Source: Thauera sp. (GTDB lineage: Bacteria > Pseudomonadota > Gammaproteobacteria > Burkholderiales > Rhodocyclaceae). From it: 7,803 nucleotides of DNA. Below, piece after piece: positions 1-5,930 of the stretch. Under the pieces are notes generated by a model. That model made no database searches and was not told where the DNA came from. It saw only the letters and a program-made list of their open reading frames with translations. A program made the translations under genes and the position numbers. Position 1 is the first letter of the stretch; every line of letters starts with the position of its first letter. The stretch covers positions 1 to 7,803 of the forward strand of contig JAKLLJ010000154.1 in assembly GCA_023150215.1 (NCBI GenBank). The letters are read 5' to 3'.

Positions 1-691
1 AGATCACCAGCACGTGCCAGATCCGCAGCAGTGCGCGCAGCCGCCCCGCCCACGGTACGCGCGGGCCGGCGGGGCCGGCGGCCGGGTTCAGGCGTACATA
101 GATCATGATCGTGAGCATGTAGCCGAGCGCGGCCAGGATGCCCGGGACGAGCGCGGCGAGGAACAGGCGGGCGATGTTCTGTTCGGTGAGGATGGCGTAG
201 ATCACCAGCACCACCGAGGGCGGGATCAGCACGCCGAGGGTGCCGCCCGCCGACAGCGCACCGGTGGCCAGGCCTGGCGCATAGCCATGGCGGCGGAGCT
301 CGGGCAAGGCGACCTGGCCCATGGTGGCGGCGGTGGCGAGCGAGGACCCGCAGATCGCGCCGAAACCCGCGCAGGCGCCGACCGCGCCCATCGCGATGCC
401 GCCGCGCCAGTGGCCGACGAAGGCGTTGGCGGCATCGAACAGCCCCTTGGAGAGGCCGCCGCGCAGTGCGAACTGCCCCATCAGCAGAAACAGCGGCACC
501 ACCGCGAGGTCGTACACCGAGTAGCGCGCGAAGGCGGCGTTCTTCAGGTAGGCGAGCAGCGGCATCCACCCGACCATGGACACGTAGCCGGTGATGCCGG
601 TGATCAGCATGGCGACCGCGATGTGCACCCGCAGCGCGAGCAGCACGAGCAGGAAGACGAAGGCCAGCAGGCCGAATTCGATGCCGCTCAT
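1..691 (-). CDS. dctM: TRAP transporter large permease DctM (3' part missing)
   Basis: This is the large membrane subunit of a tripartite ATP-independent periplasmic (TRAP) transporter, which moves an organic acid across the inner membrane using an ion gradient. The window holds the first 230 codons; the family usually has about 425, so roughly the last half lies beyond base 1. The protein opens MSGIEFGLLAFVFLLVLLAL with a first membrane helix and continues as closely packed hydrophobic helices. Two DctM hallmark stretches are visible: GAICGSSLATAATM (about residues 111-124) and SAGGTLGVLIPPSV (about 147-160), both in the substrate/ion-binding core. The ATG overlaps the stop of dctQ as ATGA, and a GAGG lies 7 nt upstream inside dctQ, so the two are probably translationally coupled. 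Family assignment is secure; the substrate cannot be read from this subunit. Confidence 0.95.
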   Translation of the reverse strand, partial: MSGIEFGLLAFVFLLVLLALRVHIAVAMLITGITGYVSMVGWMPLLAYLKNAAFARYSVYDLAVVPLFLLMGQFALRGGLSKGLFDAANAFVGHWRGGIAMGAVGACAGFGAICGSSLATAATMGQVALPELRRHGYAPGLATGALSAGGTLGVLIPPSVVLVIYAILTEQNIARLFLAALVPGILAALGYMLTIMIYVRLNPAAGPAGPRVPWAGRLRALLRIWHVLVI

Positions 692-1209
692 GTGCGTACC
701 TCGAGCAGGTTGATGGCAGCGGTGTAGAGCGCCGCACAGCCGAGCAGGAAGAAGGACGGCACCATCGCCGTGTACGCGTACCAGGTCGGTACGCCAAGGA
801 TCATCGAGCTGTCGCCGTTCATACGCAGCTCGCCCATGCCCACGCCGAGCCGCCACGCGACCAGGAAGGCCGCAGCGGCGAGCAGCATGCCGGCGAAGGC
901 ATCGAGCGCGGCGCGCACGCCCGCGCTCGCCCCCATCGTGAAGAAGTCCACGATGATGTGGCCGCGTACCATCTGGCAGAAGGGCAGGAACATCGACACC
1001 GTGATCGCGGTGGCGTACTGCACGAGTTCGAAATCACCCTGCACCGGCGTGCCGGTCAGCGCACGGCGGGCAATACTGAACACCATCATCAGGGCCATCG
1101 CGGTGAGGACCAGGCCACCGCCGATGGCGAAGGTCCGGCACAGGGCGTCGAGGGCACGGCCGACGCGGTCGCGCGGACGCTTCAGGGCCGGGGGTTGGGC
1201 GTCGTTCAT
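688..1209 (-). CDS. dctQ: TRAP transporter small permease DctQ
   Basis: This 173-residue protein is the small membrane subunit that pairs with DctM in the inner membrane. It has the expected four hydrophobic helices, at about residues 27-48, 61-84, 101-123 and 143-167. The stretch FEIVQY-like 'FELVQY' followed by FLPFCQMVRGHIIVDFF (about 60-92) is typical of DctQ proteins. Length is normal for the family. The ATG at 1207-1209 has GGAG 6 nt upstream. The stop overlaps the dctM start by ATGA. It lies 78 bp after dctP, with a strong GC-rich hairpin in between, so transcription is probably shared with dctP but expression may differ. Confidence 0.93.
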   Translation of the reverse strand: MNDAQPPALKRPRDRVGRALDALCRTFAIGGGLVLTAMALMMVFSIARRALTGTPVQGDFELVQYATAITVSMFLPFCQMVRGHIIVDFFTMGASAGVRAALDAFAGMLLAAAAFLVAWRLGVGMGELRMNGDSSMILGVPTWYAYTAMVPSFFLLGCAALYTAAINLLEVRT

Positions 1210-1242
1210 CGGGCGCTCCGCGGAGTGAGGCTGCTGCAGGGG

Positions 1243-1266
1243 GGGGCCGGCCCCAAGGGCCGGGGC
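1243..1266. repeat. GC-rich palindrome/hairpin between dctP and dctQ
   Basis: GGGGCCGGCCCC (1243-1254) is a perfect 12 bp palindrome. CCGGCCC (1247-1253) can also pair with GGGCCGG (1257-1263) across a CAA loop. No T-run follows on the minus strand, so this does not look like a full intrinsic terminator. In mRNA it would be a stable hairpin just after the dctP stop codon. A 3' stabilising or attenuating element that raises binding protein over permease is plausible but inferred. Confidence 0.45.
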
Positions 1267-1287
1267 GGGGGCCGGCGCTGCGGACGG

Positions 1288-2328
1288 TCAGCGGCTGTGG
1301 TCGGCGATCAGCGCGCGCGCGGCCTCGAGCAGGCGGGCACCGTCAGCGCCCTTGGCGGAGACATCCTTCGTCCATTGCTCGGCCACGCTGCTGCTGGCCG
1401 CCTTCCATTTCTCGAGCTCGGCGGAAGGCAGGGTGTTGATCGTGTTGCCGTTGTCGGCGAGCTTCTTGCGCGCCGGGCCGTCGGCCTCGTCGTAGACCTT
1501 GCCGATCCAGGCCGAGGTGTCGGCGCCGCTGTTGGCGTCGATCACCTTGCGCAGCTTCTCGGGCAGGCTTGCGTAGCGGGCCTTGTTCATCGCGAACACG
1601 AACACCGTGGTGTAGATCCCGGCGAACTTCGGGTCGCCCTCGCTGGCATATTTCGTGAGTTCGTGGCCCTTGATCGCCGGTACCACCTCGTACGGCAGGA
1701 TGGCGCCGTCGATCACGCCCTTGGACAGCGCCTCCGGCACCTGCGGCACCGGCATGCCCACCGGGCTGGCGCCGAGCGAGGCGAGCATCAGATTGGTGAG
1801 CCGGGTCGGCGCACGCAGCTTGGTGCCCTTGATGTCGTCGAGGCTGGCGACCGGCTTCTTGACCATGAAGAAGTGGCCGGGGCCGTGCACATGAAAGGCG
1901 ATCGGATGCACCGCCTCGAACTCCTTGCGATCGTGGGCCTGGACGAAGTCCCACACCGCGCGGCTGGTCGCTTGCGCAGTGGAGATCATGAACGGCAGCT
2001 CGAACACCTCGACGATGGGGAAGCGCCCGGCGCTGTAGCCGGGTAGCGTCCACACGATGTCGGCGACACCGTCGCGCGCCTGGTCGATCAACTGCGCGGG
2101 CGAGCCGCCGAGCTGCATCGATGGAAAGATCTGGCACTTGAGCTCGCCGGCCGATTCGGCCTCGATCTTCGCGCACCACGGGGTGATGAACTTGGCGTGC
2201 GCGGTCGAGCCGGTAGGCAGGAAGTGATGCACGCGCAGGATCTCCGGCGCGGCGAAGGCGGGCAGGGATGCAGCCAGGCAGAGGCCGGCGGTGGCGAGCG
2301 TGCGCAGGGCGGTGCGGAACTTTGGCAT
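1288..2328 (-). CDS. dctP: TRAP transporter substrate-binding protein DctP
   Basis: This 346-residue periplasmic protein captures the substrate and delivers it to DctQM. Residues 1-27 form a Sec signal peptide: a basic start (MPKFRTALR), a hydrophobic core and a likely AFA-A cleavage site. The mature part is a DctP-family protein. LRAP at 171-174 contains the conserved arginine (Arg172) that in this family salt-bridges the substrate carboxylate. It is followed by GASPVGMPVPQVPEALSKG (186-204) and VIDGAI (205-210), matching the usual 'PV.MP...V.EAL..G..DG' pattern. The reading frame is open well upstream into the ligase gene, but ATG 2328 was chosen because it gives the signal peptide and has AGGAGA about 6 nt upstream. 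It starts 26 bp after the ligase stop. The ligand is probably a carboxylate; an aromatic acid is inferred only from the ligase next door. Confidence 0.95.
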   Translation of the reverse strand: MPKFRTALRTLATAGLCLAASLPAFAAPEILRVHHFLPTGSTAHAKFITPWCAKIEAESAGELKCQIFPSMQLGGSPAQLIDQARDGVADIVWTLPGYSAGRFPIVEVFELPFMISTAQATSRAVWDFVQAHDRKEFEAVHPIAFHVHGPGHFFMVKKPVASLDDIKGTKLRAPTRLTNLMLASLGASPVGMPVPQVPEALSKGVIDGAILPYEVVPAIKGHELTKYASEGDPKFAGIYTTVFVFAMNKARYASLPEKLRKVIDANSGADTSAWIGKVYDEADGPARKKLADNGNTINTLPSAELEKWKAASSSVAEQWTKDVSAKGADGARLLEAARALIADHSR

Positions 2329-2354
2329 GGTTGTCTCCTGGGTTTCTGGTGTGC

Positions 2355-3785
2355 TCAGCCGGCGTGGCGGGCGAGCTCGTTGCGACGCAGCTTGCCGGTG
2401 TCGGTACGCGGGAAATGGTCGACCAGGTGCACCTTCTCGGGGCGCTGGTAGGGCGGCAGGGTCTCGATCGCGGCCTGCGCCGCGGCCAGCACCTTTGGCG
2501 GCGGCAGATCGCCGGGAATCGCGAACAGGTGCAGGCGGATCATGTCGGCGTCGGCGCCCTGCACCGGGATCAGGCAGATCTCCTCGGCCTTGCCGCGCAT
2601 GCGTTCCTGCAGGGCCTGTTCGATCGCGACCACGTCCACCCAGCGCCCGAACACCTTCACGAGCTGGTCGGTGCGACCCGCGAACAGCCAGCCGCCATCG
2701 GGTGCGCGGCGGAACACATCGCCGGGGGCAAAGCGGCCGTTGGCGAAGCGCGCGCTGTCGTGGGTGACCACCCGCGAGTAGCCGAGCGCGACCGCAGGGT
2801 GGGAGAACCACAGCCGCCAGGTCTCGACCTCGCCGCTAGTCAGCTGCTCGGGCTGGATGTCGGTCAGCGGCGTGGGCTGCGCCGCGTCCATCGCCGGCGT
2901 GCGGTAGAGCATCAGCGACAGGGTCTCGGTGGTGCCGTAGCCGTTGATCAGCGCCACGCCGGTCATTGCCTGCCATTCGCTGGCGAGCGCGGGCGGACAG
3001 GCCTCGCCGGCAGACACGGCGGCGCACACGCCGCGAAAGCGCACTCCGGCGTCGATCAGGCGACGGTAGAGCGTGGGCACGCTGAAGAAGATGTGTGGTT
3101 CGTGACGCTCGACCATCGCGGCGACGCGCTCCGGGTCGGGCCAGGCCGGGTCGAGGACCACGGTGGCGCCCAGGCGCAGGCCGGCGAAGAAGGCGTTGGC
3201 AAGCGGGTAGGCGAAGAAAAGCTTGGAGCTGGAGTAGAAGCGGTGTTGCGGGCGTGCGCCGAGGATGTCACGGGCAAACACGTGGGCGTCGCGGATGGCG
3301 CGGTGGGCGTGGATGATGCCCTTGGGGCGGCCGGTGGTGCCCGACGAGTAGAGCAGGAAGGCGGGGTCGTCGTCGGCCGCCTGCACCGCGTCCGGGGTTG
3401 CGGTGGCGCGCTCGACCCGGCGCCGCCATTCGGTGAGGTCGATCGCACGCTTGTCGCCGAGCGCGCGCGCGGCCTGGTCCTCGAGCAGCGCCGCCGCGGC
3501 GCCGGAATCCTGCATCAGGTCGGTGATCTGCGCCGCCGCGGTGCGCGGGTTGATCGCGATCGGGCGCACGCCGGCCCACAACATGCCGATGAAGGCGGTG
3601 GCCCATTCGATGCCGTCGGGAAGGGCGAGCACGCACGCATCACCCGGGCGCAGGCCGGCGTCGTGCAGCGCGGCGGCGCTGCGGATGCAGTCGGCGCGCA
3701 AGCCGGCGTAGTCGACGCGGAGGTCACCCTCGATCAGCGCGATCCGTCCGGGATCGCCGGCGAGCAGATGTTCGGCGGCGTTCAA
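2355..3785 (-). CDS. AMP-forming acyl/aryl-CoA ligase, benzoate-CoA ligase-like
   Basis: This 476-residue cytoplasmic adenylate-forming enzyme should activate a carboxylic acid with ATP and CoA to an acyl-CoA, AMP and pyrophosphate. The P-loop LLYSSGTTGRPKG is at 144-156, NGYGTTET at 281-288, APGD (Asp356, ribose contact) at 353-356, GRTDQLVKVFG (Arg371) at 370-380, and the C-terminal PRTDTGKLRRNEL with catalytic Lys465 at 459-471. The segment FYSSSKLFFAYPLANAFF (183-200) and the N-terminus NAAEHLL resemble benzoate-CoA ligases, which carry KLFFAYGLGN. At 476 residues it is shorter than the usual 510-540, and the stretch between 318 and 352 is atypical. The start is TTG 3785: it has GGAG 7 nt upstream, matches the family N-terminus, and no ATG/GTG/TTG occurs between it and the in-frame upstream stop. 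With TRAP genes 26 bp downstream, an imported aromatic acid is the likely substrate; which one is unknown. Confidence 0.88.
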   Translation of the reverse strand: MNAAEHLLAGDPGRIALIEGDLRVDYAGLRADCIRSAAALHDAGLRPGDACVLALPDGIEWATAFIGMLWAGVRPIAINPRTAAAQITDLMQDSGAAAALLEDQAARALGDKRAIDLTEWRRRVERATATPDAVQAADDDPAFLLYSSGTTGRPKGIIHAHRAIRDAHVFARDILGARPQHRFYSSSKLFFAYPLANAFFAGLRLGATVVLDPAWPDPERVAAMVERHEPHIFFSVPTLYRRLIDAGVRFRGVCAAVSAGEACPPALASEWQAMTGVALINGYGTTETLSLMLYRTPAMDAAQPTPLTDIQPEQLTSGEVETWRLWFSHPAVALGYSRVVTHDSARFANGRFAPGDVFRRAPDGGWLFAGRTDQLVKVFGRWVDVVAIEQALQERMRGKAEEICLIPVQGADADMIRLHLFAIPGDLPPPKVLAAAQAAIETLPPYQRPEKVHLVDHFPRTDTGKLRRNELARHAG

Positions 3786-3862
3786 GATGCCGCTCCGGCT
3801 TGACTGGCTTGACGTCCGCTGGCGGCAATGGGCGCGCGGCCCCCTGGGTGCAGGACAAACAT
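3782..3862 (-). CDS. Possible 26-residue leader peptide coupled to the ligase
   Basis: An ATG at 3860-3862 on the minus strand opens a 26-codon frame, MFVLHPGGRAPIAASGRQAS followed by QAGAAS. Its TGA (3784-3782) overlaps the ligase TTG start (3785-3783) as TTGA. A full AGGAGG lies upstream, at a rather long 10 nt spacing, and is stronger than the GGAG in front of the ligase. The peptide has no run of one amino acid, so classical amino-acid attenuation is unlikely. Its most likely role, if translated, is to bring ribosomes to the weak TTG start. It could also be a chance frame: in this frame the sequence is open further upstream as well. Confidence 0.35.
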   Translation of the reverse strand: MFVLHPGGRAPIAASGRQASQAGAAS

Positions 3863-3872
3863 GTTCGACGTG

Positions 3873-3878
3873 CCTCCT
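3873..3878 (-). promoter_or_regulatory. Strong Shine-Dalgarno AGGAGG upstream of the leader frame
   Basis: AGGAGG on the minus strand, 10 nt before ATG 3862. It is the best ribosome-binding sequence in the intergenic region. It is too far (about 87 nt) from the ligase TTG to serve that start directly, which supports translation of a short leader. Confidence 0.45.
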
Positions 3879-3925
3879 CGATCGAGTCCCTCTTGCGGGG
3901 CGGTATTTGTTTTTTTGTTCGGGTC

Positions 3926-3954
3926 ATTAAATGCCCCTCGTCGATGCTGCACAA
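3926..3954 (-). promoter_or_regulatory. Candidate sigma70 promoter of the ligase-TRAP operon
   Basis: On the minus strand TTGTGC (3954-3949) and TTTAAT (3931-3926) are separated by 17 bp inside the AT-rich island. The -35 matches consensus at 3 of 6 and the -10 at about 4-5 of 6, as expected for a promoter that needs an activator. The predicted start is near 3919, giving a leader of about 57 nt to the short ORF and about 134 nt to the ligase start. Confidence 0.45.
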
Positions 3955-3974
3955 TACAAATGAACGGATTACCT

Positions 3975-3993
3975 TTATTGACTTGATCGATAA
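3975..3993. promoter_or_regulatory. LysR-type regulator box TTAT-N11-ATAA
   Basis: TTAT (3975-3978) and ATAA (3990-3993) are perfect inverted arms 11 bp apart, containing the T-N11-A core of LysR-type boxes. The centre, 3984, lies about 65 bp upstream of the predicted ligase start point, which is the standard recognition-site position for an activating LysR protein. It ends 14 bp before the lysR start codon, so it may also autorepress lysR. Assignment rests on pattern and position. Confidence 0.55.
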
Positions 3994-4007
3994 CCTTTGG
4001 GGGCGGC

Positions 4008-4946
4008 GTGAGCCTGCACGACTTCGACCTCAACCTGCTGCGCGTGCTGCTCGCGGTCTATGAGGCGGGCAGCGTCAGCCGTGCGGCGGAGAGCCTCGGG
4101 GTCAGTCAGCCGACGGTGAGCAGTGCGCTCGGCCGCCTGCGTCGCAGCCTGGGCGAGCCGCTGTTCATCAAGACCGCGGCCGGGGTGACGCCGACGGCGC
4201 GCACGCATGCGCTGGCCGCGAGCGCGCGCGCGATGCTGCTGCGGCTGGAGGCGGACTTCTTCGTTGCCGACCGCTTCGATCCGGCGCGCTACGCGGGAAA
4301 CCTGACCGTGGCGCTGTCGGACGTGGGCGAACTCGTGTTCCTGCCCCGCATCCTGGACAGCGTGCGCCGTCAGGCGCCGCACAGCACGCTGAATTCGGTG
4401 GCGCTGGCACCCGGTGAAATGATGCGTGCGATGGAGGATGGCGAAGTCGATCTGGCGATCGGCTATTACCCCGACCTGGACGCTGCGGGCTTCTACCGCG
4501 AGAAGTTGCTGAGCCACCGCTTCGTGTGCCTGCTGCGCGCCGATCATCCGGTGCAGGACAAGCAGCTGTCGCTGGAACGCTTCCTGGCGCTGGACCATGC
4601 CGCGGTGCGCGCCAAGGGACGTAGCCAGGAAATCTTCGAGAAGTACCTCGAGCGCCTGCGCATCGAGCGCCGCATCGTGCTGCGCACCCCGCACTTCATG
4701 AGCCTGCCGGGGATCATCGGCCGCTCCGACCTGGTGGTGACGCTGCCGCACGCGATCGGCCACTACTTCACCCGCGTGGGCGAGAACGTGCGCATGGCCG
4801 AGCCGCCGCTGGCGATCCCGCGCATCGAGCTTTACCAGCACTGGCACCGCGGCTTTCACCACGATCCGCGCAACCGCTGGCTGCGTACGCTGGTCGCGAG
4901 CCTGTTCTCGGCGGAAAGCGACGAGTGGCCCTATCCGTTCGCGTGA
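4008..4946 (+). CDS. LysR-type transcriptional regulator of the divergent ligase-TRAP operon
   Basis: This 312-residue regulator has an N-terminal winged helix-turn-helix at about residues 8-66. VYEAGSVSRAAESLGVSQPT (17-36) leads into the recognition helix SSALGRLRRSLGEPLF (38-53), which is canonical for LysR proteins. An effector-binding domain follows from about residue 97 (LTVALSDVGELVFLPRIL). The C-terminal HWHRGFHHDPRNRWLR (278-293) is characteristic of the NahR/NodD-like branch, many of whose members sense aromatic compounds. The start is GTG 4008 with a weak GGGGG just upstream; it gives the usual LHDFDLNLL N-terminus. The gene diverges from the ligase across 222 bp containing a well-placed LysR box, so it most likely activates the ligase-TRAP operon in response to the imported acid or its CoA ester. 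The effector is unknown. Confidence 0.93.
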   Translation: MSLHDFDLNLLRVLLAVYEAGSVSRAAESLGVSQPTVSSALGRLRRSLGEPLFIKTAAGVTPTARTHALAASARAMLLRLEADFFVADRFDPARYAGNLTVALSDVGELVFLPRILDSVRRQAPHSTLNSVALAPGEMMRAMEDGEVDLAIGYYPDLDAAGFYREKLLSHRFVCLLRADHPVQDKQLSLERFLALDHAAVRAKGRSQEIFEKYLERLRIERRIVLRTPHFMSLPGIIGRSDLVVTLPHAIGHYFTRVGENVRMAEPPLAIPRIELYQHWHRGFHHDPRNRWLRTLVASLFSAESDEWPYPFA

Positions 4947-5059
4947 GCGGCGCGACGGGCCGGCTACAGCCGGAAAGAAGCCTGCGCCCTGCCGGCCGCG
5001 GCCGGTTCGCAACCCCGGATCAGGGTACGGCGGGCCCGCGCCGGCTCAGCCGGCCCGCC
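4947..5059. terminator. Palindrome cluster between convergent lysR and paaY
   Basis: Three GC-rich inverted repeats are packed here: CCGGC-TACA-GCCGG (4960-4973), the perfect 14 bp palindrome CCGGCCGCGGCCGG (4992-5005), and GCCGGC-TCA-GCCGGC (5040-5054), whose loop is the paaY stop codon. GGCGG (5029-5033) and CCGCC (5055-5059) can extend the last one across a bulge. None is followed by a clear T-run, so ordinary intrinsic termination is not demonstrated. Position between convergent genes suggests a bidirectional terminator or mRNA 3'-end barrier. No coding potential was recognised in the gap. Confidence 0.4.
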
Positions 5060-5654
5060 GGCGCGCCTCGCTGAGCGGCATCACGTCGGGCATCTCGAAG
5101 CGCTTGCGCGCGAAATCGTCCTCGGCGAGCGGCGTGCAGGGCTTGAGGGTGGCCAGGCTGCGGCGGGCGAGGCTCTGATAGCAGTTGGTGCCGATCACCT
5201 TCCAGTCGCGCTCCTGCTCGGTGAGCTCGCGCAGCACCTTGGCCGGCACGCCGGCGACCAGCACGCCGGGCGGGATCTTCATCTCCGCCTTCACGAACGC
5301 GGCGGCGGCAACGATACTGCCTTCGCCCACTTCGGCATAGTCCATCACCACCGCGTTCATGCCGATCAGTGCGTTGCGGCCGACCTTGCAGGCATGCAGC
5401 ACGGCGGCATGGCCGACGTGGCCATTGACCCCGACCACGGTGTCGATGCCCGGAAAGCTGTGCAGCACGCAGCAGTCCTGCACGTTGCTGCCTTCCTCGA
5501 GCACGATGCGGCCGAAATCGCCGCGTAGCGAGGCGAGCGGGGCGACGTAGCAGCCGGCGCCGACGAACACGTCGCCGATCAGCACAGCGTCCGGATGGAC
5601 GTAGGCGGTGGGATGGACGACCGGGCGGACGCGGTCGATCTCGTAGCAGGGCAT
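5046..5654 (-). CDS. paaY: PaaY, phenylacetate-pathway thioesterase (gamma-carbonic-anhydrase fold)
   Basis: This 202-residue left-handed beta-helix protein closely matches the PaaY family (about 196-200 residues). Shared landmarks are an N-terminus like MPCYEIDRVRPVVHPTAYVH, VLIGDV (24-29), ASLRGDFGRIV (41-51), NVQDCCVLHSFPG (57-69), GHVGHAAVLHACKVGRNALIGMNAVVMD (78-105), AAAAFVKAEM (116-125), GVPAKVLREL (135-144) and WKVIGTNCYQ (151-160). His65, His82 and His87 are the expected metal ligands. PaaY proteins hydrolyse dead-end CoA thioesters formed when the ring-opened epoxide intermediate of aerobic phenylacetate breakdown goes off-path, freeing CoA. The frame is open upstream to about 5867, but ATG 5654 fits the family start and has GGAG 7 nt upstream. 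It diverges from paaE across 276 bp. Confidence 0.95.
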   Translation of the reverse strand: MPCYEIDRVRPVVHPTAYVHPDAVLIGDVFVGAGCYVAPLASLRGDFGRIVLEEGSNVQDCCVLHSFPGIDTVVGVNGHVGHAAVLHACKVGRNALIGMNAVVMDYAEVGEGSIVAAAAFVKAEMKIPPGVLVAGVPAKVLRELTEQERDWKVIGTNCYQSLARRSLATLKPCTPLAEDDFARKRFEMPDVMPLSEARRRAG

Positions 5655-5813
5655 GGGCTGGCTCCGGTGAAGAGGCGGCTTGCGCCGCCGGGTTGGGTCG
5701 ATGTTTCGGCGCCGAGCGTCAGCTCGAGCGCGGGGGCTGCGTCGCGCGCAGCGGAGGGTGTTCGCTCGTCTCCTTGGGACGGCATCGCTGCGCGTTCTTC
5801 TTGCGGACGCCCA

Positions 5814-5827
5814 CGCGAAAAATCGCG
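5814..5827. promoter_or_regulatory. Candidate operator palindrome CGCGA-N4-TCGCG
   Basis: A 14 bp perfect inverted repeat with an AAAA centre, about 18 bp upstream of the candidate paaE -10, over the expected -35 zone. A bound repressor here would block paaE transcription and could also affect paaY. The link to PaaR is inference. Confidence 0.3.
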
Positions 5828-5850
5828 AGGACGCGTGCGCGCAATCATAA

Positions 5851-5864
5851 TGCCGGGCACGGCA
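5851..5864. promoter_or_regulatory. Candidate operator palindrome TGCCG-N4-CGGCA
   Basis: A 14 bp perfect inverted repeat starting at the last base of the candidate -10 (CATAAT) and covering the expected transcription start, a typical repressor position. I cannot tell which of the two palindromes, if either, is the TetR/PaaR site. Confidence 0.35.
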
Positions 5865-5930
5865 CACGCCAGCCCTTCGAACACTTCAAGCCGATCCGTG
5901 CGCGTGCGGCGACGGCATACGGAGACCTGC

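Larger units (their letters stand above)
5655..5930. promoter_or_regulatory. Divergent paaY/paaE control region
   Basis: This 276 bp region contains no gene I can support. CATAAT (5846-5851) on the plus strand matches the -10 consensus at 5 of 6, though no good -35 sits 16-18 bp before it. Two short palindromes flank it: CGCGA-AAAA-TCGCG (5814-5827) and TGCCG-GGCA-CGGCA (5851-5864), both plausible operators for the TetR regulator downstream. The paaE ATG has GGAG 6 nt upstream. A paaY promoter on the minus strand was not resolved. Confidence 0.5.

Noticed and set aside
14..727. Plus-strand open frame of about 237 codons opposite dctM
   Set aside because: It is the complement of a membrane protein with clear DctM motifs, and its translation is hydrophilic with no family resemblance.
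958..2046. Plus-strand open frame of about 362 codons across dctQ and dctP
   Set aside because: It overlaps two confident minus-strand genes and their intergenic hairpin; composition is that of an antisense shadow.
2329..2811. Upstream extension of the dctP frame to 2811
   Set aside because: The extension overlaps the ligase coding sequence in another frame and would bury the signal peptide; ATG 2328 has a good AGGAGA and yields a normal Sec signal.
2268..3803. Long plus-strand open frame (about 511 codons) across the ligase gene
   Set aside because: It is antisense to a ligase with complete family motifs, and its translation is rich in Gly, Arg, His and Ala with no recognisable domain. Such frames are expected opposite GC-rich genes.
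3901..3960. ATTTGT/ACAAAT inverted arms and a T7 run in the lysR-ligase gap as a hairpin terminator
   Set aside because: The arms are only 6 bp and about 45 bp apart, and the region is better explained as a divergent promoter zone.
4008..4946. Minus-strand open frame (3975-5012, about 345 codons) opposite lysR
   Set aside because: It mirrors a complete LysR protein with a clear helix-turn-helix, and its own translation is Arg/Gln/His-rich with no domain.
5655..5867. Upstream extension of the paaY frame to 5867
   Set aside because: The added residues are Arg-rich and unrelated to PaaY, which starts at the MPCYEIDRVRP segment with its own GGAG.
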